A stretch of DNA of 15,980 nucleotides. Source: Ectocarpus siliculosus. Its lineage: Eukaryota > Sar > Phaeophyceae > Ectocarpales > Ectocarpaceae. The notes under the pieces are model-generated. The model was given only the letters and a program-made list of their open reading frames with translations. It ran no database searches and was not told the DNA's origin. The stretch lies in the NCBI GenBank assembly GCA_000310025.1, contig FN649745.1, forward strand, positions 852,856 to 868,835, given 5' to 3'. Each line of letters starts with the position of its first letter. Positions within the stretch are counted from its first letter, which is position 1. The position numbers and the translations under genes were made by a program. Shown piece by piece: positions 14,201 through 15,980 of this stretch.

Positions 14201-15980
14201 ACACACGCGCTCTCGCCTACAATCGTACGAAGTATATATTTTTTGCTACCGAGGGCAAGCGAAGCCTTTTTGTTGGGTTCGAGAAAGCGTCGGAGCAGAT
14301 TTGCTGCCGCATACACAACCTCCGTTTTTTGTTGCCCCTCCCCCCCCCCTCCCTCCTTTTTTCAGTCAGTCTTACATTTTCTCCGCCACTTGCTCATCCG
14401 TCTCTCTTCCCCCCGTTCCGCCCATGCTCGGTTGTCGACGAAACCAGCCGTGCTACACTTACCTGTGGAGCTTCTTGTTCAAGAACTACTCCAAGGCACA
14501 GAACGCCTTCCTGTTCCACAACTGGATCACCGGCCTCATCCTGCCGATCGCAACCACCATCATGTCCCTGTTCGAAGGAGCCGTGAGTCACCTAGTTGTT
14601 GTTGGTTGTTGGTTGTTGCTGTTGGTTGTTGGTTGTTGGTTGTTGGTTGTTGGTTGTTGATGTTGTTGCTTGTTGCTTGTTGCTTGTTGCTTGTTGCTTG
14701 TTGCTTGTTGCTTGTTGCTGTTGCTTGTTGCTTGTTGCTTGTTGCTTGTTGCTTGTTGCTTGTTGCTTGTTGCTTGTTGCTTGTTGCTTGTTGCTTGTTG
14801 CTTGTTGCTTGTTGCTTGTTGCTGTTGGTTGTTGGTTGTTGCTGTTGCTGGTTGTTGGTTGTTGCTGTTGGTTGTTGGTTGTTGGTTGTTGCTGTTGTGT
14901 TGTTTAGAGAGTTCCTGCGCCCATCAGGAGACGGTTCCATGCGAAAGGAAAAAAAAAAATCGATTCGTTGGTGTGGTACGGTGGCGGTCGTTTGCTTTGT
15001 GACGGGTTCAGTAGTTGCGCCAGCCAATCACGACCTGCTGTGGACCCTCCCGCAGGCTGCACCGTGCCAACGGCTTGGGGTCGGCGTTTGTGGTTGCGGC
15101 GTTAAAACGGAGCGTTGTCGGCCTGCCCCTCCCTCTCCGTAGTCGAGAGCCATTGGACGCGATCCCGCCTGCAATTAACAAAAAAACTTTCCCCGTAAAA
15201 AAACAATTGGCACCCACTCTCATTTGCCTGCGGACCTATTCCACCACCGTGGCATGGATTTCGGCTTGCTGCGTAGCGACGACGTTTTCAGTTTGCCACT
15301 ACCACTGCCCACCTCTTTCCGTTGTCAAACGTGTTGTTGTTCCAACCGCCGGCTCTCTGTGTGCGTTTTTTTTTTTTTTCAGGTCTCAGACGTAGGCCGT
15401 GGCATGGCAGCGGTGCTGCGCATCGTCCCCAGCTTCGCCCTGGGCGACGGTCTCATGAACATGAGCTTCATGGAGGTGGGATAATTGCCTCCAAGTGACA
15501 TGACATGGTCTTGTTGCGGTTGAGGTGTCCTGCGCTGTGGTGACTCCGATTTGTTTTCGGCATGCACGTTGAAACCGATTCCTGTTGTTCTTTCGGCTTC
15601 CGCACGGGAAGAACGTGGCGGGCACGAGCCGAGAGTCTCGAGAACACGCGGCGGGCTGTGTCGGGAGCTGCTGGCGTTGGAAAGTCGCTGGAAATCAAGG
15701 ATTTGGTTCTCTAGTCGGTGTTTTTTTTTGTTTTGTTTTCTCGTCTACGTCACGACGAGCTGGCCTTTAGTTGACGCGAACGGAGGGAGAGGCCCCACCA
15801 CGTGACATCTCCACCGCCACCTCGCCTACAATCCACTGCAGGGTCTACCTCCGGCATGTCATCCGTTCTCAACAGCTTGCCGGTCGGCAAGAAGGGTCGC
15901 TACGAGCAGGCGGACGGTTGGGTGCCGAACACGCTGTTCGTCTAAAGAGAGCGACCGACACGACCATCGGCATCTCGGGC
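1..15980 (+). CDS. ABC transporter, subfamily A (ABCA-type), multi-exon gene, partial at both ends
   Basis: This entry spans the whole gene; the exons are listed separately. Spliced exons 1-25 give about 1315 residues: exoplasmic domain 1 (~1-270), membrane helices of TMD1 (~273-474), linker (475-543), NBD1 (~544-811), regulatory region (812-919), TMD2 with its own exoplasmic loop (~930-1315). Family identification rests on ABCA hallmarks: an EKE...[10 protein letters not shown] cytosolic segment after the second helix, GHNGAGK Walker [11 protein letters not shown] signature, TTLEEVFL in the regulatory region and REKE...KHQQ in TMD2. ABCA proteins are membrane pumps, mostly lipid or sterol exporters or flippases. 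The substrate cannot be read from the sequence. Full ABCA proteins usually carry a second NBD, which is absent here because the window ends. All introns are GT-AG; 17 of the first 24 are phase 0. No promoter, start codon or poly(A) signal lies in the window. Confidence 0.95.
327..348 (+). repeat. 22-base G homopolymer
   Basis: An unbroken run of 22 G within intron 1. T and G runs also occur just upstream (about 270-300). Confidence 0.97.
975..1010 (+). repeat. (TGC)12 trinucleotide repeat
   Basis: Twelve perfect TGC units in intron 1. It explains the poly-Ala, poly-Cys, poly-Gln and poly-Ser strings seen in several frames here. Confidence 0.98.
1130..1183 (+). repeat. 27-bp tandem duplication with telomere-like CCCTAA
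   Basis: Units 1130-1156 and 1157-1183 begin TGACCCTAACATCCAAGA and differ at one base (C/T). An extra CCCTAACC occurs just before, at 1122-1129. Confidence 0.95.
1206..1223 (+). repeat. 18-base C homopolymer
   Basis: An unbroken C run in intron 1. Confidence 0.97.
1324..1344 (+). repeat. (ACA)7 directly at the exon 2 acceptor
   Basis: Seven ACA units end at 1344 and the next base, G1345, makes the AG acceptor. There is no pyrimidine tract directly upstream of this acceptor. Confidence 0.9.
1346..1558 (+). CDS. Exon 2: ABCA first exoplasmic domain
   Basis: It has 71 codons (residues 21-91) in phase 0 at both ends, starting [11 protein letters not shown] and ending SVCE. The acceptor is the AG at 1344-1345, formed where an (ACA)7 run meets G; the donor is GAG|GTGGGT. 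The sequence is acidic and soluble with an NES glycosylation sequon, as expected for an exoplasmic loop. Codons mostly end in C or G, unlike the flanking introns. This domain is poorly conserved in the family, so its assignment depends on reading frame and position. Confidence 0.8.
1703..2401. mobile_element. Possible non-autonomous DNA transposon (MITE-like) with ~24-bp terminal inverted repeats
   Basis: The left end (1704-1726) and the reverse complement of the right end (2378-2400) agree at 21 of 23 bases; the shared ends read AGTGCCGGC...CGAT(A/G)TAAGAGA. The outermost base is A on the left (1703) and the complement of G on the right (2401). TA precedes the left end; TG follows the right end, so a TA target duplication would be damaged. 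CTCTTATATCG-like words recur inside, and a direct repeat of CGTGACAAGCCGA occurs near 1731 and 2327. No transposase ORF is present. A nested or two-element arrangement is also possible, since a truncated right-end copy occurs at 1830-1846. Confidence 0.55.
1812..1843. repeat. 14-bp hairpin with 4-nt loop inside the inverted-repeat element
   Basis: ACGATGTAAGAGA at 1813-1825 pairs with TCTCTTATATCGT at 1830-1842 with one mismatch (G-T, a wobble in RNA), and T1812-A1843 extends the stem. The loop is CTTT. It uses the same word as the element's terminal repeats. Confidence 0.7.
3083..3325 (+). CDS. Exon 3: ABCA first exoplasmic domain
   Basis: It has 81 codons (residues 92-172), phase 0 to phase 0, from acceptor ACAG (3079-3082) to donor ACG|GTGAGC. 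It contains an acidic central part followed by FVAGIVF and ends DWAYT. The pattern of a hydrophobic GIVF strand followed by W-Y-T and, across the intron, I-R-A-N matches the conserved end of the ABCA exoplasmic domain. An AG two bases further on (3085) would shift the frame and is not used in this model. Confidence 0.88.
3377..3546. mobile_element. 170-bp MITE-like element with 15-bp inverted repeats and TA flanks
   Basis: The left end, CAGTAGAGGTCCCTG (3377-3391), and the reverse complement of the right end (3532-3546, reading CGGTGGAGGTCCCTG) match at 13 of 15 bases, ten of them contiguous. Both sides are flanked directly by TA (3375-3376 and 3547-3548). A TA target duplication with CAG-initial ends is the pattern of Tc1/mariner/pogo-type elements. 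It has no coding capacity, so it would be a non-autonomous derivative. Confidence 0.75.
3394..3435 (+). repeat. Three 14-bp tandem units inside the small element
   Basis: TAGTGCCGGTTGAA occurs at 3394-3407 and 3408-3421, and a third diverged unit, TGGTGCCGGTTGGC, at 3422-3435. The AGTGCCGG core is also the end motif of the larger element at 1703-2401. Confidence 0.85.
3788..3940 (+). CDS. Exon 4: ABCA first exoplasmic domain
   Basis: It has 51 codons (residues 173-223), phase 0 both ends, acceptor CCAG, donor GCG|GTACGT. It begins IRANITKSG, which continues the AYT of exon 3 into the YT-(I/V)R-x-N motif typical of this domain, and includes an NIT glycosylation sequon. The middle is polar, with two cysteines that could pair. 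It ends FSWSA, which leads into the next exon. Confidence 0.9.
3941..4404 (+). other. Intron 4 (464 bp)
   Basis: T-rich intron with tracts of nine or more T near 4150 and 4361. It shows no ORF with exon-like codon use and no recognisable element. Confidence 0.85.
4405..4551 (+). CDS. Exon 5: end of the ABCA first exoplasmic domain
   Basis: It has 49 codons (residues 224-272) in phase 0. The segment [12 protein letters not shown] matches the family pattern of a hydrophobic residue, L-Q-x-x-V-D and I, which lies before the second membrane helix; it then runs through a proline-containing stretch to GFWSQ. Donor CAG|GTGGGG. Two acceptors are possible in the same frame: TCAG at 4404 (used here) and CCAG at 4416, which would remove four residues. 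The earlier one is the first AG after the T-rich tract and gives better spacing from the WSA of exon 4. Confidence 0.87.
4552..5079 (+). other. Intron 5 (528 bp)
   Basis: The intron is T/G-rich and ends with a T tract at about 5040-5050, followed by the CAG of exon 6. I see no gene or repeat of note. Confidence 0.85.
5080..5306 (+). CDS. Exon 6: ABCA TMD1, helix 2, cytosolic EKE loop and helix 3
   Basis: It has 75 codons plus two bases (residues 273-347). A hydrophobic helix (~274-296) is followed by [17 protein letters not shown] (~297-313), the most conserved cytosolic coupling segment in ABCA transporters, then by SW and a second long hydrophobic helix (~320-340). The acceptor is GCAG|GTG and the donor is ACAG|GTACGT, leaving AG for a serine codon completed in exon 7. 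This exon alone is enough to name the subfamily. The donor lies beside a transposon-like inverted repeat described separately. Confidence 0.97.
5307..5788 (+). other. Intron 6 (482 bp), carries a relative of the small TIR element
   Basis: Its first 130 bases contain a diverged inverted copy of the 3377-3546 element. A G run occurs at about 5512-5524. The 3' part, to the GCAG of exon 7, is C-rich and unremarkable. Confidence 0.88.
5310..5440 (-). mobile_element. Second, diverged copy of the small MITE-like element, inverted
   Basis: The right end, CAGGGACCTCTACTG (5426-5440), is the exact reverse complement of the left end of the 3377 element, and the similarity continues inward through AAAC and TGCCGG. 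The left end (5310-5324, CGTCAGAGATCCCTG) matches its own right end at 11 of 15 bases. TA (5308-5309) precedes the left end, but the right flank is CT. The element would start four bases into the intron, within the splice donor. Confidence 0.6.
5789..5862 (+). CDS. Exon 7: ABCA TMD1, fourth helix
   Basis: This 74-nt exon has one base completing Ser348, 24 codons (349-372) and one base left over. It encodes a single hydrophobic span beginning [10 protein letters not shown] and ending FCFFIS, the expected next helix in TMD1. Acceptor TTTGCAG; donor TCGG|GTGAGC. Both phases agree with the neighbours, which strongly supports this short exon. Confidence 0.95.
5863..6290 (+). other. Intron 7 (428 bp)
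   Basis: It is a mixed-composition intron with an AT-rich stretch near 6160-6180 and a C run before the CCCAG acceptor. No gene or repeat seen. Confidence 0.85.
6291..6478 (+). CDS. Exon 8: ABCA TMD1, helices 5 and 6
   Basis: It completes Ala373 and adds 62 codons (374-435). The segment [13 protein letters not shown] is the conserved ABCA connection (F-x-x-A-K-x-A) between helices, followed by a hydrophobic helix reaching FPYF, a short acidic loop and then [12 protein letters not shown], matching the conserved LLPP...A-x-G region. It ends on an acidic stretch before donor GAG|GTTAGT. Acceptor CCCAG. Confidence 0.96.
6784..6900 (+). CDS. Exon 9: ABCA TMD1, last helix
   Basis: It has 39 codons (436-474), phase 0 both ends. 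It begins GVTAD, matching the G-V pair that follows the E-x-x-G of exon 8 in the family. After a short polar stretch comes the last TMD1 helix, [18 protein letters not shown], with the family's conserved D in its middle and Y near its end. Acceptor GCAG; donor CAC|GTGAGT. Confidence 0.95.
7204..7411 (+). CDS. Exon 10: linker from TMD1 to NBD1
   Basis: It has 69 codons plus one base (residues 475-543, with Gly544 split). It opens [15 protein letters not shown], the family's V-x-P-x-E-(W/Y)-G...W-x-F motif on the cytosolic side after TMD1, then gives an acidic linker and the first beta strand of NBD1 (ECVAIRG). Acceptor ACAG; donor CGTG|GTGAGT. Confidence 0.95.
7732..7850 (+). CDS. Exon 11: NBD1, A-loop and Walker A
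   Basis: It completes Gly544 and adds 39 codons (545-583). Tyr549 in LTKEY is the likely A-loop aromatic residue that stacks on the ATP adenine. The exon ends with [10 protein letters not shown], so the Walker A lysine (Lys583) is its last codon and the following threonines are in exon 12. Acceptor ACAG; donor AAG|GTGAGC. Confidence 0.97.
8097..8318 (+). CDS. Exon 12: NBD1, Walker A threonines to Q-loop
   Basis: It has 74 codons (584-657), phase 0 both ends. It starts TTTIGMLTG, completing Walker A as GHNGAGK-TTT, and carries the ABCA-typical [12 protein letters not shown] turn. Gln624 in [18 protein letters not shown] is the Q-loop glutamine that contacts Mg-ATP and couples to the membrane domain. 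Acceptor GCAG; donor ACG|GTGAGA. Confidence 0.97.
8610..8767 (+). CDS. Exon 13: NBD1, ABC signature and Walker B
   Basis: It has 52 codons plus two bases (658-709). The signature [15 protein letters not shown] begins at 676. Walker B is VVFLDEP, with Asp700 and the catalytic Glu701, followed by the D-loop SGMDP (704-708). All residues needed for ATP hydrolysis are present. Acceptor ACAG; donor ACAG|GTGAAC, inside the codon for Ser710. Confidence 0.98.
9013..9186 (+). CDS. Exon 14: NBD1, H-loop and C-terminal strands
   Basis: It completes Ser710 and adds 57 codons plus two bases (711-767). The run [10 protein letters not shown] continues directly from the D-loop. His732 in [13 protein letters not shown] is the switch histidine. 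[16 protein letters not shown] is the usual ABCA continuation, ending in the LK-x-x-Y-G motif. Acceptor GCAG; donor TCGG|GTGAGA. Confidence 0.98.
9616..9745 (+). CDS. Exon 15: NBD1 end and start of the regulatory region
   Basis: It completes Gly768 and adds 43 codons (769-811). YNLTIVRE is the family's G-Y-x-L-T strand closing NBD1; the rest is acidic and probably flexible. Acceptor TCAG; donor CAG|GTGAGT. Confidence 0.95.
9831..9846 (+). repeat. (CT)8 microsatellite
   Basis: Eight perfect CT units in intron 15. Confidence 0.95.
10052..10224 (+). CDS. Exon 16: ABCA regulatory domain after NBD1
   Basis: It has 57 codons plus two bases (812-868). [20 protein letters not shown] followed by QLP and a phenylalanine-containing helix matches the ABCA regulatory fold (V-x-x-H-V, E-(V/I)-x-F-x-L-P, F-x-x-M-L). 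Donor ACAG|GTTTGG is weak but gives the right phase for exon 17. Acceptor ACAG. Confidence 0.94.
10544..10694 (+). CDS. Exon 17: ABCA regulatory domain, TTLEEVFL motif
   Basis: It completes Ser869 and adds 50 codons (870-919). [16 protein letters not shown] (869-884) is the near-invariant end of the ABCA regulatory domain. The remainder is a polar, serine- and methionine-rich linker. Acceptor TTCAG after a C-rich tract; donor AAG|GTGCCG, an atypical donor at +4 to +6. Confidence 0.95.
10893..11129 (+). CDS. Exon 18: linker and first helix of TMD2
   Basis: It has 79 codons (920-998), phase 0 both ends. A glycine-rich linker is followed by [17 protein letters not shown], the basic amphipathic segment with K-R-x-x-x-x-x-R-D that precedes TMD2 in ABCA proteins, and then by a long hydrophobic helix (~957-983). 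It starts at an ATG, but the acceptor CCAG immediately before it and the open phase show an internal exon. Donor GAG|GTGAGT. Confidence 0.95.
11130..11637 (+). other. Intron 18 (508 bp), low-complexity
   Basis: After about 85 ordinary bases it holds a (CT)37 run and then about 300 bases dominated by G, T, A and C homopolymers, with runs of 14 or more C near 11495 and 11568. The acceptor follows a T tract. Part of this may be poor-quality sequence. Confidence 0.85.
11215..11288 (+). repeat. (CT)37 microsatellite
   Basis: 74 bases of uninterrupted CT, starting 85 bases after the exon 18 donor. It produces the long Leu-Ser and Arg-Glu strings in translated frames. Confidence 0.97.
11638..11808 (+). 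CDS. Exon 19: second exoplasmic domain
   Basis: It has 57 codons (999-1055), phase 0. The content is polar and acidic, with two cysteines ([10 protein letters not shown]) that could form a disulphide outside the cytosol. The domain is poorly conserved in the family; the assignment comes from open frame, C/G-ending codons, acceptor GTCTCAG after a T tract, donor CTG|GTGAGT and matching phases. Confidence 0.87.
11809..12135 (+). other. Intron 19 (327 bp), with telomere-like words
   Basis: Its 3' half (about 12016-12080) contains repeated CCCTAA, CTAAC and CCTTA-like words. The rest is T-rich with no gene seen. Confidence 0.85.
12016..12080 (+). repeat. Degenerate telomere-like CCCTAA/CTAAC words
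   Basis: The stretch holds ACCCTAACGACCCAACCCTAG followed by more CTAAC- and CTTA-type words, irregular in spacing. Confidence 0.5.
12136..12240 (+). CDS. Exon 20: second exoplasmic domain
   Basis: It has 35 codons (1056-1090), phase 0 both ends. [10 protein letters not shown] and TYDFTVH correspond to the family's Y-G-A-(I/V)-x-F strand and the strand leading to the N-x-(S/T)-A-x-H motif in the next exon. Acceptor AGCAG; donor CAC|GTGAGG. Confidence 0.9.
12241..12701 (+). other. Intron 20 (461 bp)
   Basis: It begins with GCT/GTT triplet repeats (12282-12342). The remainder is ordinary intron sequence with a C-rich tract at 12626-12650 before the acceptor. Confidence 0.85.
12282..12342 (+). 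repeat. GTT/GCT triplet repeats
   Basis: GGT, GTT and GCT triplets, including six consecutive GCT and later another run of five, in intron 20. Confidence 0.85.
12702..12822 (+). CDS. Exon 21: second exoplasmic domain, conserved N-x-S-x-x-H-S-x-P motif
   Basis: It has 40 codons plus one base (1091-1130). [20 protein letters not shown] is the most recognisable part of the ABCA second exoplasmic domain (N-(S/Y)-(S/T)-A-x-H-x-x-P-x-x-x-N), followed by a strand ending HPLP. NYS is a glycosylation sequon. Acceptor ACAG; donor CCAC|GTGAGG lies inside the codon for Arg1131, so the joined protein reads HPLPR-TPR. Confidence 0.95.
12823..13341 (+). other. Intron 21 (519 bp)
   Basis: It starts with a GAG-repeat run (12825-12841). 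An imperfect inverted pair at 13134-13200 (GGTCCA...TGGACC with GTGAC...GTCAC inside) could be a worn inverted-repeat element, but it shows no TA flanks. No gene seen. Confidence 0.85.
13342..13484 (+). CDS. Exon 22: TMD2, helix and REKE loop
   Basis: It completes Arg1131 and adds 47 codons (1132-1178). After an acidic segment and FNSFN comes a membrane helix (~1146-1167) and then [12 protein letters not shown], the TMD2 counterpart of the EKE coupling loop. Acceptor ACAG; donor CAG|GTACAA. Confidence 0.96.
13485..13871 (+). other. Intron 22 (387 bp), with degenerate repeats and a decoy acceptor
   Basis: The last 160 bases hold three diverged copies of a C-C-C-A-C-(G/A)-T-C-T...T-C-T-G-T-T-T unit. 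The first contains CTCTCTTCCAG (ends 13740), a better-looking acceptor than the AAAG used at 13871. Confidence 0.8.
13706..13871 (+). repeat. Three degenerate tandem copies before the exon 23 acceptor
   Basis: Copies begin near 13710 (CACCCACGTCTGTTT), 13794 (CGCCCACATCTATTC) and 13835 (CACCCACGTCTTTCT), each followed by a T-C-T-G-T-T-T or similar motif. The spacing is uneven. Confidence 0.6.
13872..14054 (+). CDS. Exon 23: TMD2, two membrane helices
   Basis: It has 61 codons (1179-1239). [19 protein letters not shown] is the expected continuation (V-S-G-x-x-x-x-x-Y-W-x-x-x-x-x-W-D) of the KHQQ motif. Two helices follow, the second being [11 protein letters not shown]. The acceptor is AAAG, the only non-CAG acceptor in the gene. 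The donor is placed at ATG|GTGGGC (14055) because it is in phase with exon 24. A second GT at 14069 reaches exon 24 out of frame. Confidence 0.88.
14055..14447 (+). other. Intron 23 (393 bp)
   Basis: The middle is AT-rich (about 14230), followed by a polypyrimidine tract and a CAG-T-CAG at 14363-14369 that could act as an alternative acceptor. No gene seen. Confidence 0.7.
14448..14582 (+). CDS. Exon 24: TMD2, further helices
   Basis: It has 45 codons (1240-1284), phase 0. [19 protein letters not shown] fits the family's P-x-x-Y-x-x-S-F-x-F...A-Q motif, followed by a hydrophobic helix (~1262-1279). Acceptor ACCAG; donor GCC|GTGAGT. The spacing from the G-F of exon 23 to this proline is one residue shorter than I expect for the family. 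Confidence 0.92.
14583..15382 (+). other. Intron 24 (800 bp), contains a minisatellite
   Basis: The first 320 bases are nearly all a T/G/C-only minisatellite (separate entry). The remainder is ordinary sequence ending in a 16-nt T tract and CAG. Retention of this intron would bring an in-frame TGA at about 14658. Confidence 0.85.
14595..14905 (+). repeat. T/G/C-only minisatellite with a 7-bp TTGCTTG core
   Basis: A block of GTTGGTT heptamers and GTTGCT variants flanks a long core of TTGCTTG heptamers (about 14664-14824) with one short interruption near 14715. Only one A occurs in the block (14660). In every frame it gives a repeated Leu-Val-Ala-Cys-type string that is not coding. Confidence 0.95.
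15383..15475 (+). CDS. Exon 25: TMD2, P-x-F-x-L-G motif
   Basis: It has 31 codons (1285-1315), phase 0. [19 protein letters not shown] matches the conserved ABCA motif (P-x-F-x-(L/F)-G-x-G-L) after the penultimate TMD2 helix. The acceptor is the TTTCAG closing a long T tract; the CAG six bases later (15389) would change the frame. Donor GAG|GTGGGA, with an in-frame TAA six bases into the intron. Confidence 0.93.
15476..15841 (+). other. Intron 25 (366 bp), may hide a small exon
   Basis: It lies between the exon 25 donor and the tentative exon 26 acceptor. The phases do not match, so one short exon may be inside it. I could not identify one with confidence. Confidence 0.45.
15842..15942 (+). 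CDS. Exon 26 (tentative): continuation of ABCA TMD2, 3' boundary unknown
   Basis: A good acceptor (CTGCAG after a C-rich tract) opens a segment whose third frame reads [20 protein letters not shown] and then [10 protein letters not shown] before a TAA at 15943-15945. In that frame about 28 of 33 codons end in C or G, as in the other exons. That frame needs a phase-1 junction, whereas exon 25 ends in phase 0, so a small exon may be missing, exon 25 may use another donor, or the sequence may carry a frameshift. The exon may also end earlier, at a GT near 15917 or 15921. Phase 0 from exon 25 reads open to the window end but is not protein-like. Confidence 0.35.

Noticed and set aside
14366-14447. 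Upstream extension of exon 24 from the CAG at 14363-14365
   Set aside because: It keeps the frame with a donor at 14069 but inserts a cysteine- and proline-rich stretch between two membrane helices; kept only as a possible variant.
14111-15142. 343-residue ORF on the plus strand
   Set aside because: It stays open only because the 7-bp minisatellite lacks stops in this frame. It overlaps exon 24 in a different frame and has no domain-like sequence.

Overview
The window is nuclear DNA from a eukaryote. It holds one protein-coding gene on the + strand, cut at both ends: a multi-exon ABC transporter of subfamily A (ABCA). I reconstruct 24 well-supported exons plus one tentative exon at each end. 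Exons 2-25 join without a stop through consistent GT...AG introns (23 acceptors are CAG, one is AAG), and the phases agree at every junction up to exon 25. Exons 1-25 encode about 1315 residues in 3945 nt, roughly a quarter of the window. Residue numbers below count from the first codon in the window.

Domain order: a first exoplasmic domain (1-60, 1346-4551), the first membrane domain (5080-6900), a linker (7204-7411), a complete first nucleotide-binding domain NBD1 (7732-9745), the ABCA regulatory region ending in TTLEEVFL (10052-10694), the first helix of the second membrane domain (10893-11129), a second exoplasmic domain (11638-12822) and the remaining helices of the second membrane domain (13342-15475). 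The N-terminal helix lies upstream of the window and NBD2 presumably lies downstream. All NBD1 catalytic motifs are intact, so the gene looks functional.

Exons are rich in codons ending in C or G. Introns are 198-1524 bp, T-rich, and full of homopolymers, microsatellites and small inverted-repeat elements. This, together with one intron per ~160 coding bases, suggests an intron-rich alga or other protist. A brown-alga-like stramenopile is my best guess, but it rests on gene architecture only.

The rest of the window is intronic. It includes a 170-bp element with 15-bp terminal inverted repeats and TA flanks (3377-3546), an inverted relative next to a splice donor (5310-5440), a ~700-bp inverted-repeat region (1703-2401), a 7-bp minisatellite (14595-14905), a (CT)37 tract and telomere-like CCCTAA patches. 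I found no second gene, RNA gene, CRISPR array, operon or defence system, and the long ORFs on the minus strand are shadows or low-complexity artefacts.
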